A stretch of DNA of 64,000 nucleotides, taken from NCBI RefSeq assembly GCF_002215215.1, contig NZ_CP018632.1:124501-188500 (forward strand). The letters run 5' to 3'. The position numbers and the translations under genes are program-made. The notes beneath the pieces are model-generated. The model saw only the letters and a program-made list of their open reading frames with translations. It was not told the DNA's origin and did not search any database. Shown in pieces: positions 25,223 to 33,828 of this stretch. How positions within the stretch are numbered: position 1 is the stretch's first letter; every line of letters begins with the position of its first letter. The DNA comes from Granulosicoccus antarcticus IMCC3135. GTDB taxonomy: Bacteria; Pseudomonadota; Gammaproteobacteria; Granulosicoccales; Granulosicoccaceae.

Positions 25223-25999
25223 ATGAGTGACGAGACACAAACTCGCAGTCCGAAGGGCTCAACTGTTACGCGTGTTCTGGATATCCTGGATGCGGTAGCG
25301 GATTCAGAGCATCCATTGAGCCCGACTGATATTGCCGCGCAGCTGTCCATACCCAAAGCCAGTGTGCATCGTCTGTGCGCGGCACTGGAGGAGCATGGTT
25401 ACGTGACAACTCGTCTCAATGGGCGTGGTTTGCAGGCGGGGCATCGACTCAACCGACTGGCACTGAATGTATTGTCAGGTGCACCCTTGCAGGCGCAGCG
25501 CCAGGCGATTCTTTCGGCGTTGTCACGTGAGATTGGAGAGACTTGCAATATTGCGGTGCCCGACGGTGCTGAAATGATCTATTTTGATCGAGCCCAGACG
25601 CACTGGCCGGTGCAAGTCAATCTGAAGATTGGTACTCGGGTTCCCATGTATGCCACGGCGGGAGGCAAGATGTACCTCAGCACTCTTTCGGATGCACGGC
25701 GTGACAGAATAATCCTGAATACCCATATGGAACGTCTGACGCCTAATACTCTGTTGAGTCATGATGATCTGAAAGAGGATTTGATTGCCACTCGGGAGCG
25801 AGGTTATTCGCTGGATAACGAGGAATACATAGAAGGGGTGGTTGCCATGGCCATGCCGATTAAAAACCACCAGGGCAGACTCTATGCAACCTTGTCATTT
25901 CATGCGCCTTGTATGCGACTGCCTATTTCCGCAGTGTCTGATTTTTTGCCCCAGCTGCGTGCTGCTAGCGAGCAGCTGAGTGCCTTGCTCGACGAATGA
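25223..25999 (+). CDS. IclR-family transcriptional regulator
   Basis: A one-component regulator of about 258 residues. The N-terminal winged HTH has VTRVLDILDAVADSEHPLSP, then IAAQLSIPKASVHRLCAAL and EEHGYV. The C-terminal IclR effector domain has EIGETCNIAVPDGAEMIYFD, VPMYATAGGKMYLS and GVVAMAMPIKN. The start is uncertain: MSDETQTRSP is chosen because family members usually begin about 15-20 residues before the HTH, but Met codons at 25199 and 25211 are in frame and none has a clear ribosome-binding site. It follows the puuB-like gene on the same strand and may control the putrescine genes. Confidence 0.85.
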   Translation: MSDETQTRSPKGSTVTRVLDILDAVADSEHPLSPTDIAAQLSIPKASVHRLCAALEEHGYVTTRLNGRGLQAGHRLNRLALNVLSGAPLQAQRQAILSALSREIGETCNIAVPDGAEMIYFDRAQTHWPVQVNLKIGTRVPMYATAGGKMYLSTLSDARRDRIILNTHMERLTPNTLLSHDDLKEDLIATRERGYSLDNEEYIEGVVAMAMPIKNHQGRLYATLSFHAPCMRLPISAVSDFLPQLRAASEQLSALLDE

Positions 26000-26045
26000 G
26001 CGAAAGCGTTTCTCCTCGTATCCTATAACCCTACCCTTCATAAGC

Positions 26046-27095
26046 ATGACCAATTTCTGGACCGAGACGGTAAAGCGTCTGACCCCATACGTGCCAGGTG
26101 AGCAGCGCAGTGGCGCCCATATCACCAAGCTCAATACCAACGAAAATCCTTATCCGCCAGCACCCGAGGTGCTGCAGGCAATCCGTGGCGTCGAGGGCGA
26201 TCAGCTACGCCGCTATCCGGACCCTGAAAGTGTGGAGCTACGCACGACACTGGCTGAATACCATGGCCTGAGTATCGATGAAGTCTTTGTCGGCAACGGT
26301 TCGGATGAAATCCTGGCACTGGCATTTCTGGCCTACTTCACTAATGGCAAGCCTTTGCAGTTTCCGGATATCAGTTACAGCTTTTACCCGGTGTACTGTG
26401 ATCTTTACGGTATTGAGCAAAAGCTGGTCGAGCTTGAGCCAGATTACAGTCTGTCGCTGGAACGATTTGAGGCCAATCTGGGCGGTATCATTTTCCCGAA
26501 CCCGAATGCGCCCACAGCCAGTGCTGTGCCTGCGGATGCGGTCTCTCGACTGTTAGAGAAGCATACCGAGCAGGTGTTACTGGTAGATGAGGCTTATGCT
26601 GATTTTGGTGGCGAAAGCGTGGTTGGACTGATTCGGCAGTATCCGAATCTACTGGTCAGTCATACTTTCTCGAAAGGGCGTTCACTGGCGGGTATGCGTC
26701 TGGGGGTGGCCTTTGGTCATCCGTCCCTGATCGAGGGGCTGCAGCGGGTCAAGAACTCCTTCAACTCCTACCCGGTGGATGCGTTGGCGCAGGCCGCAGG
26801 TGTTGCATCAATCAAGGCTGAAGACTACTACCGCCAGACTCTGACAAGCATCATGCAGACGCGACAGCAGGCTGTGTCAGACTTGCAGAATCGTGGCTTT
26901 GAGGTATTGCCAAGTGCTGCCAACTTCGTGTTTGCCAAGGCCCCCGACGGTAATGCTGAGCAGGTATTCAGAAAGCTGAATGATGCCGGTGTGCTGGTTA
27001 GGTACTGGAACAAGCCGCGACTGGATCAGTGGTTGCGTATTTCCATCGGAACGGCAGCCGAGATGCAGGCACTTCTGAGCGCTCTTGATGCGTAA
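26046..27095 (+). CDS. hisC: Histidinol-phosphate aminotransferase
   Basis: A PLP-dependent class II aminotransferase of about 349 residues from the chosen Met (MTNFWTETVKRLTPYVPGEQ). That start gives the normal family N-terminus, while the longer frame overlaps the IclR gene. Hallmarks: KLNTNENPYPP, VFVGNGSDEILALAF, LVDEAYADFGGES, and the Schiff-base lysine block SHTFSKGRSLAGMRLG. It converts imidazole-acetol phosphate to histidinol phosphate. No other his genes are nearby. Its 3' end overlaps the next gene by eight bases. Confidence 0.9.
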   Translation: MTNFWTETVKRLTPYVPGEQRSGAHITKLNTNENPYPPAPEVLQAIRGVEGDQLRRYPDPESVELRTTLAEYHGLSIDEVFVGNGSDEILALAFLAYFTNGKPLQFPDISYSFYPVYCDLYGIEQKLVELEPDYSLSLERFEANLGGIIFPNPNAPTASAVPADAVSRLLEKHTEQVLLVDEAYADFGGESVVGLIRQYPNLLVSHTFSKGRSLAGMRLGVAFGHPSLIEGLQRVKNSFNSYPVDALAQAAGVASIKAEDYYRQTLTSIMQTRQQAVSDLQNRGFEVLPSAANFVFAKAPDGNAEQVFRKLNDAGVLVRYWNKPRLDQWLRISIGTAAEMQALLSALDA

Positions 27096-28095
27096 GCGCC
27101 TGACGCTACTGTTGTTATCAAGCTTGTTTGTAGTATTTGCAGGCCCTGGCCAGGCCGAGGATGCGAAAGAGGATGAGGTCGAGAAAGAGCCGGGCATGGT
27201 GATCAAGGCCGGTAATTATATCGATGGTGCACAGGGTCGGGCGACTGAGAGTTTTGAGGCTTTCATGACGCGGGTTGATGGCTTTTTCACCGATGCTTCC
27301 ACCAACAGCGATGTATTGACGAATGACAGTTGGGCGCGTATCAAGCTTGATACGCAGGCCGCCGAGGGCGGCACGTTTGAAATGGATCCATCGGTCAAGA
27401 TCCGTGTCTCATTGCCCAATACCGAACGTCGCTTCAAACTGCTGTTCAGTACGGAAGGTGATGATACCGACTCGGTCGGCGATAACATTGGTGGTGCACA
27501 GAGCACTGTGGTCAGAAACAACCAGAATGCTTCGGCTGCGATCCGCTTTATCCGTTCCGCACGCAAGAACGGCAATACCGATGTGGACTTGGGCGTGCGG
27601 CAGCGCGAGGGCGATATTCAATATTTTGGCCGTGTCAGTCTCGGCTACCGGACCAAGCTGAAAAGACGTTGGGATTTCAGTGCATCCAATAGTTATTGGC
27701 ATTACAACAAATCGGGGTTTGAGAACCGCTTGACCTTCGATTTTCGGCGAGTTCTGTTCTATAACGAGGATTTTTTCTTTCGCTCATTTAGCGAATTGAG
27801 CTGGCGCAAGGGCAATAAAGGTGCAATTACAGGACAGACTCTGGGGCTCTATACCCAGTTTGGGGAAAGAAAGGCGCTGGCGCTCGAGGCGCTTGCCAGC
27901 TATCACACGGCCCTGAACGAGGATGTTCTGGAGCGTTATCGAGGCCATGAATTTCGTATTCGCTGGAGACACAGCATCTGGCGACCCTGGTTTTCCTATG
28001 AGGTCTGGCCTTCTGTATCATGGCTTGCAGAAAACGATTATGAGAGACTCTATTCTCTCTTGTTCAGATTGGAAATGACCATTGGCAAACAATGA
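27088..28095 (+). CDS. Exported beta-rich protein, possibly outer membrane; family unknown
   Basis: A 335-residue protein with a signal peptide (LTLLLLSSLFVVFAGPGQA) followed by an acidic linker (EDAKEDEVEKE). The remainder is rich in alternating aromatic/hydrophobic segments, such as FGRVSLGYRTKLKRRWDFSA, YNEDFFFRSFSELSWRKG and YEVWPSVSWLAENDYERLYS, suggesting beta strands of an outer-membrane barrel. I cannot name a family. The ATG lies inside the end of hisC, so it is translationally coupled to it, and the phosphoesterase gene follows after 12 bases. Confidence 0.7.
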   Translation: MRKRLTLLLLSSLFVVFAGPGQAEDAKEDEVEKEPGMVIKAGNYIDGAQGRATESFEAFMTRVDGFFTDASTNSDVLTNDSWARIKLDTQAAEGGTFEMDPSVKIRVSLPNTERRFKLLFSTEGDDTDSVGDNIGGAQSTVVRNNQNASAAIRFIRSARKNGNTDVDLGVRQREGDIQYFGRVSLGYRTKLKRRWDFSASNSYWHYNKSGFENRLTFDFRRVLFYNEDFFFRSFSELSWRKGNKGAITGQTLGLYTQFGERKALALEALASYHTALNEDVLERYRGHEFRIRWRHSIWRPWFSYEVWPSVSWLAENDYERLYSLLFRLEMTIGKQ

Positions 28096-28107
28096 GGTCG
28101 TGTACGC

Positions 28108-28773
28108 GTGAAGCTAGTTTGCATCAGTGATACTCATGGTGATCATGAAAAGCTGGATCTGCCGTCTGGAGATGTGTTGATTCATGCTGGAGACCTGACC
28201 GGCCATGGCTCTCAGGAAGAGACTCGTGCTTTCATGCACTGGTTCGGAAAACAGGCCTTTGCCCACAAATTGTGTATCGCGGGCAATCATGACGCCTTCA
28301 TGGAAGCTGCACCGGCAATAGTTGCGGGGTTTGCAAAAGAGTGCGGGGTGCAGTTGCTGAATGATTCGGGTTGCCGGATTGAGGGTGTGAATTTCTGGGG
28401 TTCGCCCATCACGCCACGATTCATGCACTGGTCGTTCATGCGTGATCCGGGAGCCGCCATCGAGTCGCACTGGAATCTGATACCAAAGGATACGGATGTG
28501 CTGATAACGCACGGCCCACCCTTGGGTATCATGGATGAGGTGCAGCGAAGTGACGATGAGTTCGAAAGTACGGGTTGTCCCTCGCTGTTGAGGCGAGTTG
28601 ACGAGCTAGAGCCATTGCTGCATATTTTTGGTCATATTCATGAGGGCCATGGGCGTGTGGACCATTCGAGCACGTCTTTTCTCAATGTCAGCACCATGAA
28701 CAAGGGATACAGCATCGAGCACGCCCCGGTTTGTGTCGAGCTGAAACTCAACAAATCTGGAGAGAATGTATGA
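28108..28773 (+). CDS. Calcineurin-like metallophosphoesterase
   Basis: A 221-residue cytoplasmic protein with the complete metallophosphoesterase signature: CISDTHGDH, LIHAGDLTGHG, CIAGNHDAF, DVLITHGPP and FGHIHEGHG supply the di-metal ligands. Such enzymes cleave phosphoesters (cyclic nucleotides, nucleotides or phosphoproteins); the substrate is not evident. It starts at GTG with a GAGG element ten bases upstream and ends by overlapping the next gene by four bases. The pattern VNFWGSPITPRF is typical of the small bacterial/eukaryotic MPPED-like group. Confidence 0.88.
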   Translation: MKLVCISDTHGDHEKLDLPSGDVLIHAGDLTGHGSQEETRAFMHWFGKQAFAHKLCIAGNHDAFMEAAPAIVAGFAKECGVQLLNDSGCRIEGVNFWGSPITPRFMHWSFMRDPGAAIESHWNLIPKDTDVLITHGPPLGIMDEVQRSDDEFESTGCPSLLRRVDELEPLLHIFGHIHEGHGRVDHSSTSFLNVSTMNKGYSIEHAPVCVELKLNKSGENV

Positions 28774-29351
28774 ACAAACCGACAGTCCTTCTTACATGTA
28801 GTCTGTTTCTGGTCAGTGCGCAGGCTATGGCGCAGTCGTCTGAAGAGGCCGCAACGGCGTGTACCGAAGCTGCGCGTTTGATCGGGGAAGATGATCTGGT
28901 TGGTGCTCTGGATGAAGCCAAATGGTGCGTGGAAAGTCTGCAGCAGCTACGTCAGCAGGCAACCCTGACCATTTTTCCTGACGAGGTCGACGGATTCACC
29001 GGAGGTGAGGTCGATAATCAGAGCGCCATGGGCATGACCATCATGGAACGCAGTTACTCGAAGGATGGTAGCGATGTATCGGTTTCTCTGACGACGGGTG
29101 TGGCCGGTGGTGGTCTGGCGGCACTGGCTCAGCTGGGTATGGGGATGAGTAGCGGGGGTGGCAAGAAAATTCGGATTCAGAAGCGCACAGTGCTGGATAT
29201 GAGTGATGGCGGGGGCGATAGCCAGTACATGGTGCAGCTCAAAAGCGGCGGTATGCTGACCATTTCCTCGTCTGGTCTGGCGGCCGAGCAACTGCTGCCG
29301 TTCGTCAAAGCATTCCCGATTGCCGAACTGGATGATGCGCTCGAAGAGTAA
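28770..29351 (+). CDS. Secreted hypothetical protein
   Basis: A 193-residue exported protein with signal peptide (PTVLLTCSLFLVSAQAMA). The mature part begins with a helical Cys-containing segment (AATACTEAARLIGEDD, then DEAKWCVESLQQL), then a beta-type domain with Gly-rich loops (VAGGGLAALAQLGMGMSSGG) and an acidic end. No family recognised. The ATG overlaps the phosphoesterase stop (ATGA), so the two are coupled. The gene ends about 30 bases before a strong terminator. Confidence 0.7.
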   Translation: MNKPTVLLTCSLFLVSAQAMAQSSEEAATACTEAARLIGEDDLVGALDEAKWCVESLQQLRQQATLTIFPDEVDGFTGGEVDNQSAMGMTIMERSYSKDGSDVSVSLTTGVAGGGLAALAQLGMGMSSGGGKKIRIQKRTVLDMSDGGGDSQYMVQLKSGGMLTISSSGLAAEQLLPFVKAFPIAELDDALEE

Positions 29352-29380
29352 TCTTTCCTGACGAATCGACTGTAGAAATA

Positions 29381-29409
29381 AAAAAGGCCGCATCAGATGC
29401 GGCCTTTTT
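29381..29409. terminator. Bidirectional rho-independent terminator
   Basis: GGCCGCAT-CAG-ATGCGGCC is an 8-bp perfect stem flanked by an A-run on the left and a T-run on the right. It ends plus-strand transcription of the hisC-linked genes and can also act on the minus strand. Confidence 0.9.
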
Positions 29410-29432
29410 GGTTACTACAAGCTGCTTGATCG

Positions 29433-29455
29433 AGCCCCCGCCTTGAAGGGGGGCT
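29433..29455. terminator. GC-rich hairpin downstream of the dsbA-like gene
   Basis: AGCCCCC (29433-29439) and GGGGGCT (29449-29455) form a 7-bp stem with a 9-base loop, 18 bases beyond the dsbA-like stop on the minus strand. It lacks its own T-run, but the strong terminator at 29381-29409 lies just beyond. Confidence 0.5.
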
Positions 29456-29473
29456 AATCAGCAGGGTTTGAAG

Positions 29474-30136
29474 CTATTCCAGACCCATCGTTTGTTTTTC
29501 GATGGCAATGGTTTCATTGATGACGTTGATGATGCCGTCATTGCCACCCGCCAGGCTTGCACCTGTCAGATATTTGCCGTTGATGACAACAGAAGGTACG
29601 CCACTCAGGCCTGCCGCTTTTGCCAGTTGCATGGAGCGATTCAGCTTGGTTTGTACACCAAAGGAATCCATGGTCTTCCGGAATTTATCTTTATCCATGC
29701 CTAGTGTCGCTGCCAGTTCGGCAATGACTTCAGGGTTTCTCATGTTCTTTCGTTCTTCGTGAATGGCATTGAACATGGCTTTGACGAATACTTCTTCATG
29801 CCCCATCAGCTGCGCTGCATAGAAAGCACGAGAATGTTGTTCCCATGAAGGGTTCAGAGGCGGTGCCTCTCGGATAAAGGCTACATTGTCCGGCTTGCTC
29901 TCTTCCCAGGCAGAAATGCTGGGTTCGAATGAATAGCAGTGAGGGCAGCCAAGCCAGAAGAATTCGATGACCTCAACCTGGTCAGGCGTAGAGGTGTTCT
30001 GTGGTGGGTTGATCAGGTCATAACCACCAGCAGCAGCAGCGGTACCGACAAGGCCGATAGCACCTGCACTACCGACTGAGGCAGCAAGAGTTGTTTTGAT
30101 CGTAGCTGATAGAAAGCCGCGTCGAGAGAAAAGCAT
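29474..30136 (-). CDS. dsbA: DsbA-family thiol:disulfide oxidoreductase
   Basis: A 220-residue periplasmic protein with a thioredoxin fold. The active site CPHC (residues 64-67) is in VIEFFWLGCPHCYSFEPS, and the cis-Pro loop is GLSGVPSVVINGKYL. It introduces disulfides into exported proteins. The N-terminus SRRGFLSATIKTTLAASVGS resembles a twin-arginine signal followed by a hydrophobic stretch, whereas DsbA usually uses the SRP/Sec route. It lies next to cytochrome c4 and engB, the arrangement seen in Pseudomonas. Confidence 0.92.
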   Translation of the reverse strand: MLFSRRGFLSATIKTTLAASVGSAGAIGLVGTAAAAGGYDLINPPQNTSTPDQVEVIEFFWLGCPHCYSFEPSISAWEESKPDNVAFIREAPPLNPSWEQHSRAFYAAQLMGHEEVFVKAMFNAIHEERKNMRNPEVIAELAATLGMDKDKFRKTMDSFGVQTKLNRSMQLAKAAGLSGVPSVVINGKYLTGASLAGGNDGIINVINETIAIEKQTMGLE

Positions 30137-30315
30137 GTCCAGATCCTCGTGGAAAACAGATTCTTAGGGTAGGCAAATAGACCCGTACGGTAGCTGAACG
30201 TTCAGTTCGACTAACATAAATAGCTGACGATCTTGCAATGTCAGGAATGTGAGTCGTGTTCGACGGTCAGGACTCTGTCATGAAATCGTGACTTTGTCGA
30301 AATGCTGTCGAGCAG

Positions 30316-30341
30316 AATCGGCCCGTAAAGAGGGGCCGATT
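30316..30341. terminator. Hairpin downstream of cytochrome c4
   Basis: AATCGGCCC and GGGCCGATT form a perfect 9-bp stem with an 8-base loop, 24 bases past the cytochrome c4 stop on the minus strand. No T-run follows, so it may be a transcript-end or processing structure. The rest of the 229-base gap up to the dsbA-like gene shows no gene. Confidence 0.55.
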
Positions 30342-30365
30342 AACTAGCGGGACACAACGAATCGA

Positions 30366-30983
30366 TCAGGGTGCTGCGTGCAGACCGGTGATATAGTTCG
30401 TGACGGCTGTGATTTCTGCATCGGTCATTCGCTTGGCAATGCCACGCATCATCGAATTAGGATCGTTAGCACGTTCGCCGGAGCGGAAATATTTCAGCTG
30501 ATCGGCTGCATATTCGGCATTTTGGCCTGAAACGACTGGCCAGCTGGCGCCTGGGTTGCCTTCTCCTGCAGGACCATGACATGCGCTACAGGCTGCAACA
30601 CCTGCTGCTGTGATGCCTCCACGATAGATATCGCGGCCCAGAGCAAGATCATCTTCTTCAGATGCAACGCCTTCATGCTTGGTCATGCTGGCATAGTAGG
30701 CAGCAAGATCTTCGATATCTTCATCAGTAAGATTGGTTGCCTGACCTGACATTAGTGCATTGACTCGATCTCCATCACGATACGCAGTTAATTGTTTGGA
30801 GATATATGAGGCATGCTGGCCTGCCAGGTTCGGATAGGCAGGCATAATCGCCTTACCGTCAGCACCGTGACAAGCTGAACAAACAGCTGATTTTTCTTTA
30901 CCAGTCGCTGGATCGCCAGCGGCGGAAGCAGGACTTGCTAACCAGGCAAAGGCAAGTGCGGCTGCGAGGGCCCAAATTTTCAT
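30366..30983 (-). CDS. Cytochrome c4 (di-haem c-type cytochrome)
   Basis: A 205-residue periplasmic protein with signal peptide (WALAAALAFAWLASPASA) and two homologous c-type domains, each with the haem motif CSACHG (residues 35-40 and 132-137). Methionine ligands are supplied by late loop segments such as MSGQATNLTDEDIEDLAAYY and MMRGIAKRMTDAEI. Cytochrome c4 donates electrons to terminal oxidases. It neighbours the dsbA-like gene downstream and engB upstream (divergent). Confidence 0.94.
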   Translation of the reverse strand: MKIWALAAALAFAWLASPASAAGDPATGKEKSAVCSACHGADGKAIMPAYPNLAGQHASYISKQLTAYRDGDRVNALMSGQATNLTDEDIEDLAAYYASMTKHEGVASEEDDLALGRDIYRGGITAAGVAACSACHGPAGEGNPGASWPVVSGQNAEYAADQLKYFRSGERANDPNSMMRGIAKRMTDAEITAVTNYITGLHAAP

Positions 30984-31126
30984 GAAAACTCCGACGATTA
31001 CTTGAATTTGTTCGAGTGGTTAGACTGTACGTGGTCGAAACCCGCACGGGATCGACGAATTTTAGCAGACTGGCGGGGTACGCAAGTGACTAAGCCCGTC
31101 AATATCAATTGGATAGAACCCTTAAA

Positions 31127-31738
31127 ATGAACTCGGTGTACTTTTCGGCACAATTTCACTCCAGTGCGAGCGACCCCTACTACTGTCCCGAGTCGACGGC
31201 CGAAGTGGCCTTTGCCGGTCGTTCGAATGCGGGCAAGAGCAGTGCCATTAACACAATCACACGTAACGGTAAGCTGGCCCGGACCAGTAAAACTCCGGGT
31301 CGAACGCAGCTGATCAACCATTTTTCGCTGGATGAAGGAAAATTTCTGGTTGATCTGCCGGGCTATGGCTACGCCAAGGTATCCAAAGACCGTCAGAAAG
31401 AATGGCAGTCGGCCATGACGCGATACCTGATATCGCGCTCGAGTCTACGCGGCCTGGTACTCGTCATGGACATTCGTCATCCTCTGACAGATAGCGACTG
31501 GACTCTGATAGAACTGCAGCAGCAAGGTCAGGCAAGTCTGCACATTATTCTCACTAAAGCGGACAAGATCTCCAAAAATCAGGCCAGCAGCTCCCTGATG
31601 GGCGTGCAGCAGGCACTTTCCGATGCAGGCGTCGATGCCACATTGCAGGATTTCTCGGCATTGAAGAAGCAAGGCGTTGGCGATGCTCACAAGGTGCTGG
31701 ATAGCTGGTTGTACGAGAGTTCTTTAAGCGTCGAATGA
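31127..31738 (+). CDS. engB: Ribosome-biogenesis GTP-binding protein EngB/YsxC
   Basis: A 203-residue GTPase needed for assembly of the large ribosomal subunit. G1 GRSNAGKSSA (31-40), the G2 region KTPGRTQLINHF, G3 VDLPGYGYAKV, G4 LTKADK and a G5-like FSALKKQGV are all present. The start MNSVYFSAQFHSS is chosen over an upstream TTG because it matches the family N-terminus. It is divergent from cytochrome c4. Confidence 0.95.
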   Translation: MNSVYFSAQFHSSASDPYYCPESTAEVAFAGRSNAGKSSAINTITRNGKLARTSKTPGRTQLINHFSLDEGKFLVDLPGYGYAKVSKDRQKEWQSAMTRYLISRSSLRGLVLVMDIRHPLTDSDWTLIELQQQGQASLHIILTKADKISKNQASSSLMGVQQALSDAGVDATLQDFSALKKQGVGDAHKVLDSWLYESSLSVE

Positions 31739-32177
31739 TTGAAATCGGCCAGATTGACACTTCTTTATTGTGTCTATCAGGCCGCATTTCAGGAAATTAG
31801 GTGCAGTCAGCTCAAGACGGTGTACGGCTGGCCGATGCATTGACACTGGAAAAGCGTTACTTTTCGTAACACTAGGCACCAAAATGGTTGCGATTCAAAT
31901 GCTGCCAAAGCTTGTAGGTATATAAACTATTGTTTTTGTTAATGATAGAAAAAATCCTTACCAAACTGTCAGATTCCCTATACTGATTTCAGGCTCTTGT
32001 GTCGGCACATCATATGTGGCGATTCGGCACTAAAGATTTTGGACTGACAACGTTGTGTCAGGCAGATCTGGCTTTGCATCAGCTCACCACGGCTGATTAC
32101 GGTTAGTTAGAGACAGATCCGCAAAGGACCGCTCTGATAACCATCGAAAAAGTACCACCTTGGAGAGAGACTTTTTT
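31739..32177. promoter_or_regulatory. Control region and leader of the branched-chain-type ABC transporter
   Basis: This 439-base stretch has no credible gene. It contains a small hairpin GTTAC-TTTTC-GTAAC (31856-31870), a candidate -10 element TATACT (31979-31984) with only a weak -35 match upstream, and a dyad CTGACA-ACGTTG-TGTCAG (32044-32061). A strong ribosome-binding site GGAGAGAG (32162-32169) precedes the start codon at 32178. The long leader suggests regulated expression, but no known riboswitch was recognised. Confidence 0.4.
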
Positions 32178-33542
32178 ATGAGCAAGAAAAATACGACAGG
32201 AAGCTGGTCCCGCCGGTCAGTGCTGAAAGCCAGCGCAGCCTCGGCTGCCATAACCGGAGCGCCGTTGTTCTTCTCACGGCATGCTTACGGTGCAGAGTTT
32301 CTGAATAACCCCGGTGACAAGGGCAGTGTGACACTCGGTTTCAATGTCCCACAGTCCGGTGCCTATGCTGACGAAGGTGCCGACGAGCTGCGCGCCTACA
32401 AACTTGCCGTCAAACACCTCAATGGTGAAGGCGATGGCGGCATGATGAACACCATGCAGCCCAGTGCGTTGAAGGGCAACGGTATTCTGGGCAAGAAAGT
32501 CGAATACGTAACGGGTGATACGCAAACCAAATCCGATGCAGCGCGTGCTTCTGCCAAGCGCATGATCGAAAAGGATGGCGTGGTCATGGTAACCGGTGGC
32601 TCCTCTTCAGGTGTTGCGGTCGCGGTTCAGGGGCTTTGCCAGGATGCCGGCATTATTTTCATGGCAGGTCTGACTCACTCCAATGACACGACGGGCAAGG
32701 ACAAGAAAGCCAATGGCTTTCGTCACTTCTTCAACGCCTATATGTCAGGCGCGGCTCTGGGGCCTGTTTTGGAGAAAACCTATGGCAATGACAGAACAAC
32801 TTATCACCTGACAGCAGATTACACCTGGGGTTGGACGCAGGAAGAATCGATTGTGGCATCAACCGAGGCAATTGGCTGGACTACCGGTGCCAAGGTCATG
32901 ACGCCTGTGGGCGCGGGTGACTTCAGTCAGTACATCACGCCAATTCTGAATTCTGGCGCTGACACGCTGATTCTCAATCACTACGGCAAGGATATGATCA
33001 ACTCCCTGACGCAAGCTATTCAGTTCGGCTTGAAAGACCGGCAGGTCAATGGGAAGGACTTCCAGATTGTGGTACCGCTTTACTCACGTCTGATGGCTCA
33101 AGGGGCGGGTGAAAACGTCAAAGGTATCTACGGTTCAACCAACTGGCACTGGTCATTGTCGGATGCCGGCAGTCAGGCCTTCGTCAAGTCGTTTGGTCAG
33201 GAGTATGGATTCCCGCCTTCGCAGGCGGCCCACACCTGCTACGTTCAGACACTTCTGTATGCAGATGCCTGTGAACGTGCCGGAACCTTCGAGCCGTGCC
33301 AGGTAGTCGCTGCACTGGAAGGTCACAAATTCGACGGGCTGGGTAATGGTCCAACCGAATATCGTGCCGGTGATCATCAGTGCTTCAAAGATGTCCTGGT
33401 AGTGAAAGGCAAGGAAAACCCATCCTCGCAGTTTGATTTGCTGGAAGTTGTGGAAGTGACTCCACGTGCGCAGGTGGAATATCCAGTCGATCACCCGATG
33501 TTTGCGGGTGGTGACCTGGGCGTCTGTAATAACGGGGTCTGA
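32178..33542 (+). CDS. ABC transporter substrate-binding protein, branched-chain amino acid type, Tat-exported
   Basis: A 454-residue periplasmic binding protein of the Leu/Ile/Val-binding (Peripla_BP_6) type. The signal carries a twin-arginine motif (SWSRRSVLKASAASAA). Domain blocks: VTLGFNVPQSGAYADEGADE, a ligand-region VVMVTGGSSSGVAVAVQGL, and HHLTADYTWGW-like TYHLTADYTWGWTQEESIV. Start MSKKN is preferred over an upstream TTG because GGAGAGAG lies eight bases before it. It heads a five-gene transporter set. The ligand is unknown; amino acids, short amides and urea are typical for the family. Confidence 0.87.
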   Translation: MSKKNTTGSWSRRSVLKASAASAAITGAPLFFSRHAYGAEFLNNPGDKGSVTLGFNVPQSGAYADEGADELRAYKLAVKHLNGEGDGGMMNTMQPSALKGNGILGKKVEYVTGDTQTKSDAARASAKRMIEKDGVVMVTGGSSSGVAVAVQGLCQDAGIIFMAGLTHSNDTTGKDKKANGFRHFFNAYMSGAALGPVLEKTYGNDRTTYHLTADYTWGWTQEESIVASTEAIGWTTGAKVMTPVGAGDFSQYITPILNSGADTLILNHYGKDMINSLTQAIQFGLKDRQVNGKDFQIVVPLYSRLMAQGAGENVKGIYGSTNWHWSLSDAGSQAFVKSFGQEYGFPPSQAAHTCYVQTLLYADACERAGTFEPCQVVAALEGHKFDGLGNGPTEYRAGDHQCFKDVLVVKGKENPSSQFDLLEVVEVTPRAQVEYPVDHPMFAGGDLGVCNNGV

Positions 33543-33577
33543 CGCACAGCCTTTCAACCACCGTCGTTGACTGTCTG

Positions 33578-33597
33578 GCGCCTGATCCAAGGCGCCG
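33578..33597 (+). other. Intercistronic GC hairpin after the binding-protein gene
   Basis: GGCGCC-TGATCCAA-GGCGCC lies 36 bases after the binding-protein stop and lacks a T-run. Such structures commonly protect the 3' end of the abundant binding-protein message while allowing partial read-through to the permease genes. The remaining bases up to 33828 show no gene. Confidence 0.45.
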
Positions 33598-33828
33598 GCC
33601 AGTACGTTGGTGGGCAGCTGCGGAATGCAGCTGTGTATTGATTCTGATTCAGTTTGCTCGGTAAGCAGCCGTCACCGTGCCCGGAATCAAACTTTGTCTT
33701 GTCATGCTGGTGGCCTGTTGGCCGGTTAGCTGACTCCCTTTCTGATCAATAACCGGGCGCCTCATTGGATGAGGTACAGCCAGGTTGTGTTCGCTTTTGA
33801 TCGGTTTTGAACCACACGGGACACGCTT

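Noticed and set aside
31739-32177. Sigma-54 promoter or amino-acid riboswitch ahead of the ABC transporter
   Set aside because: No GG-N10-GC element with the right spacing and no known riboswitch core was found by eye.
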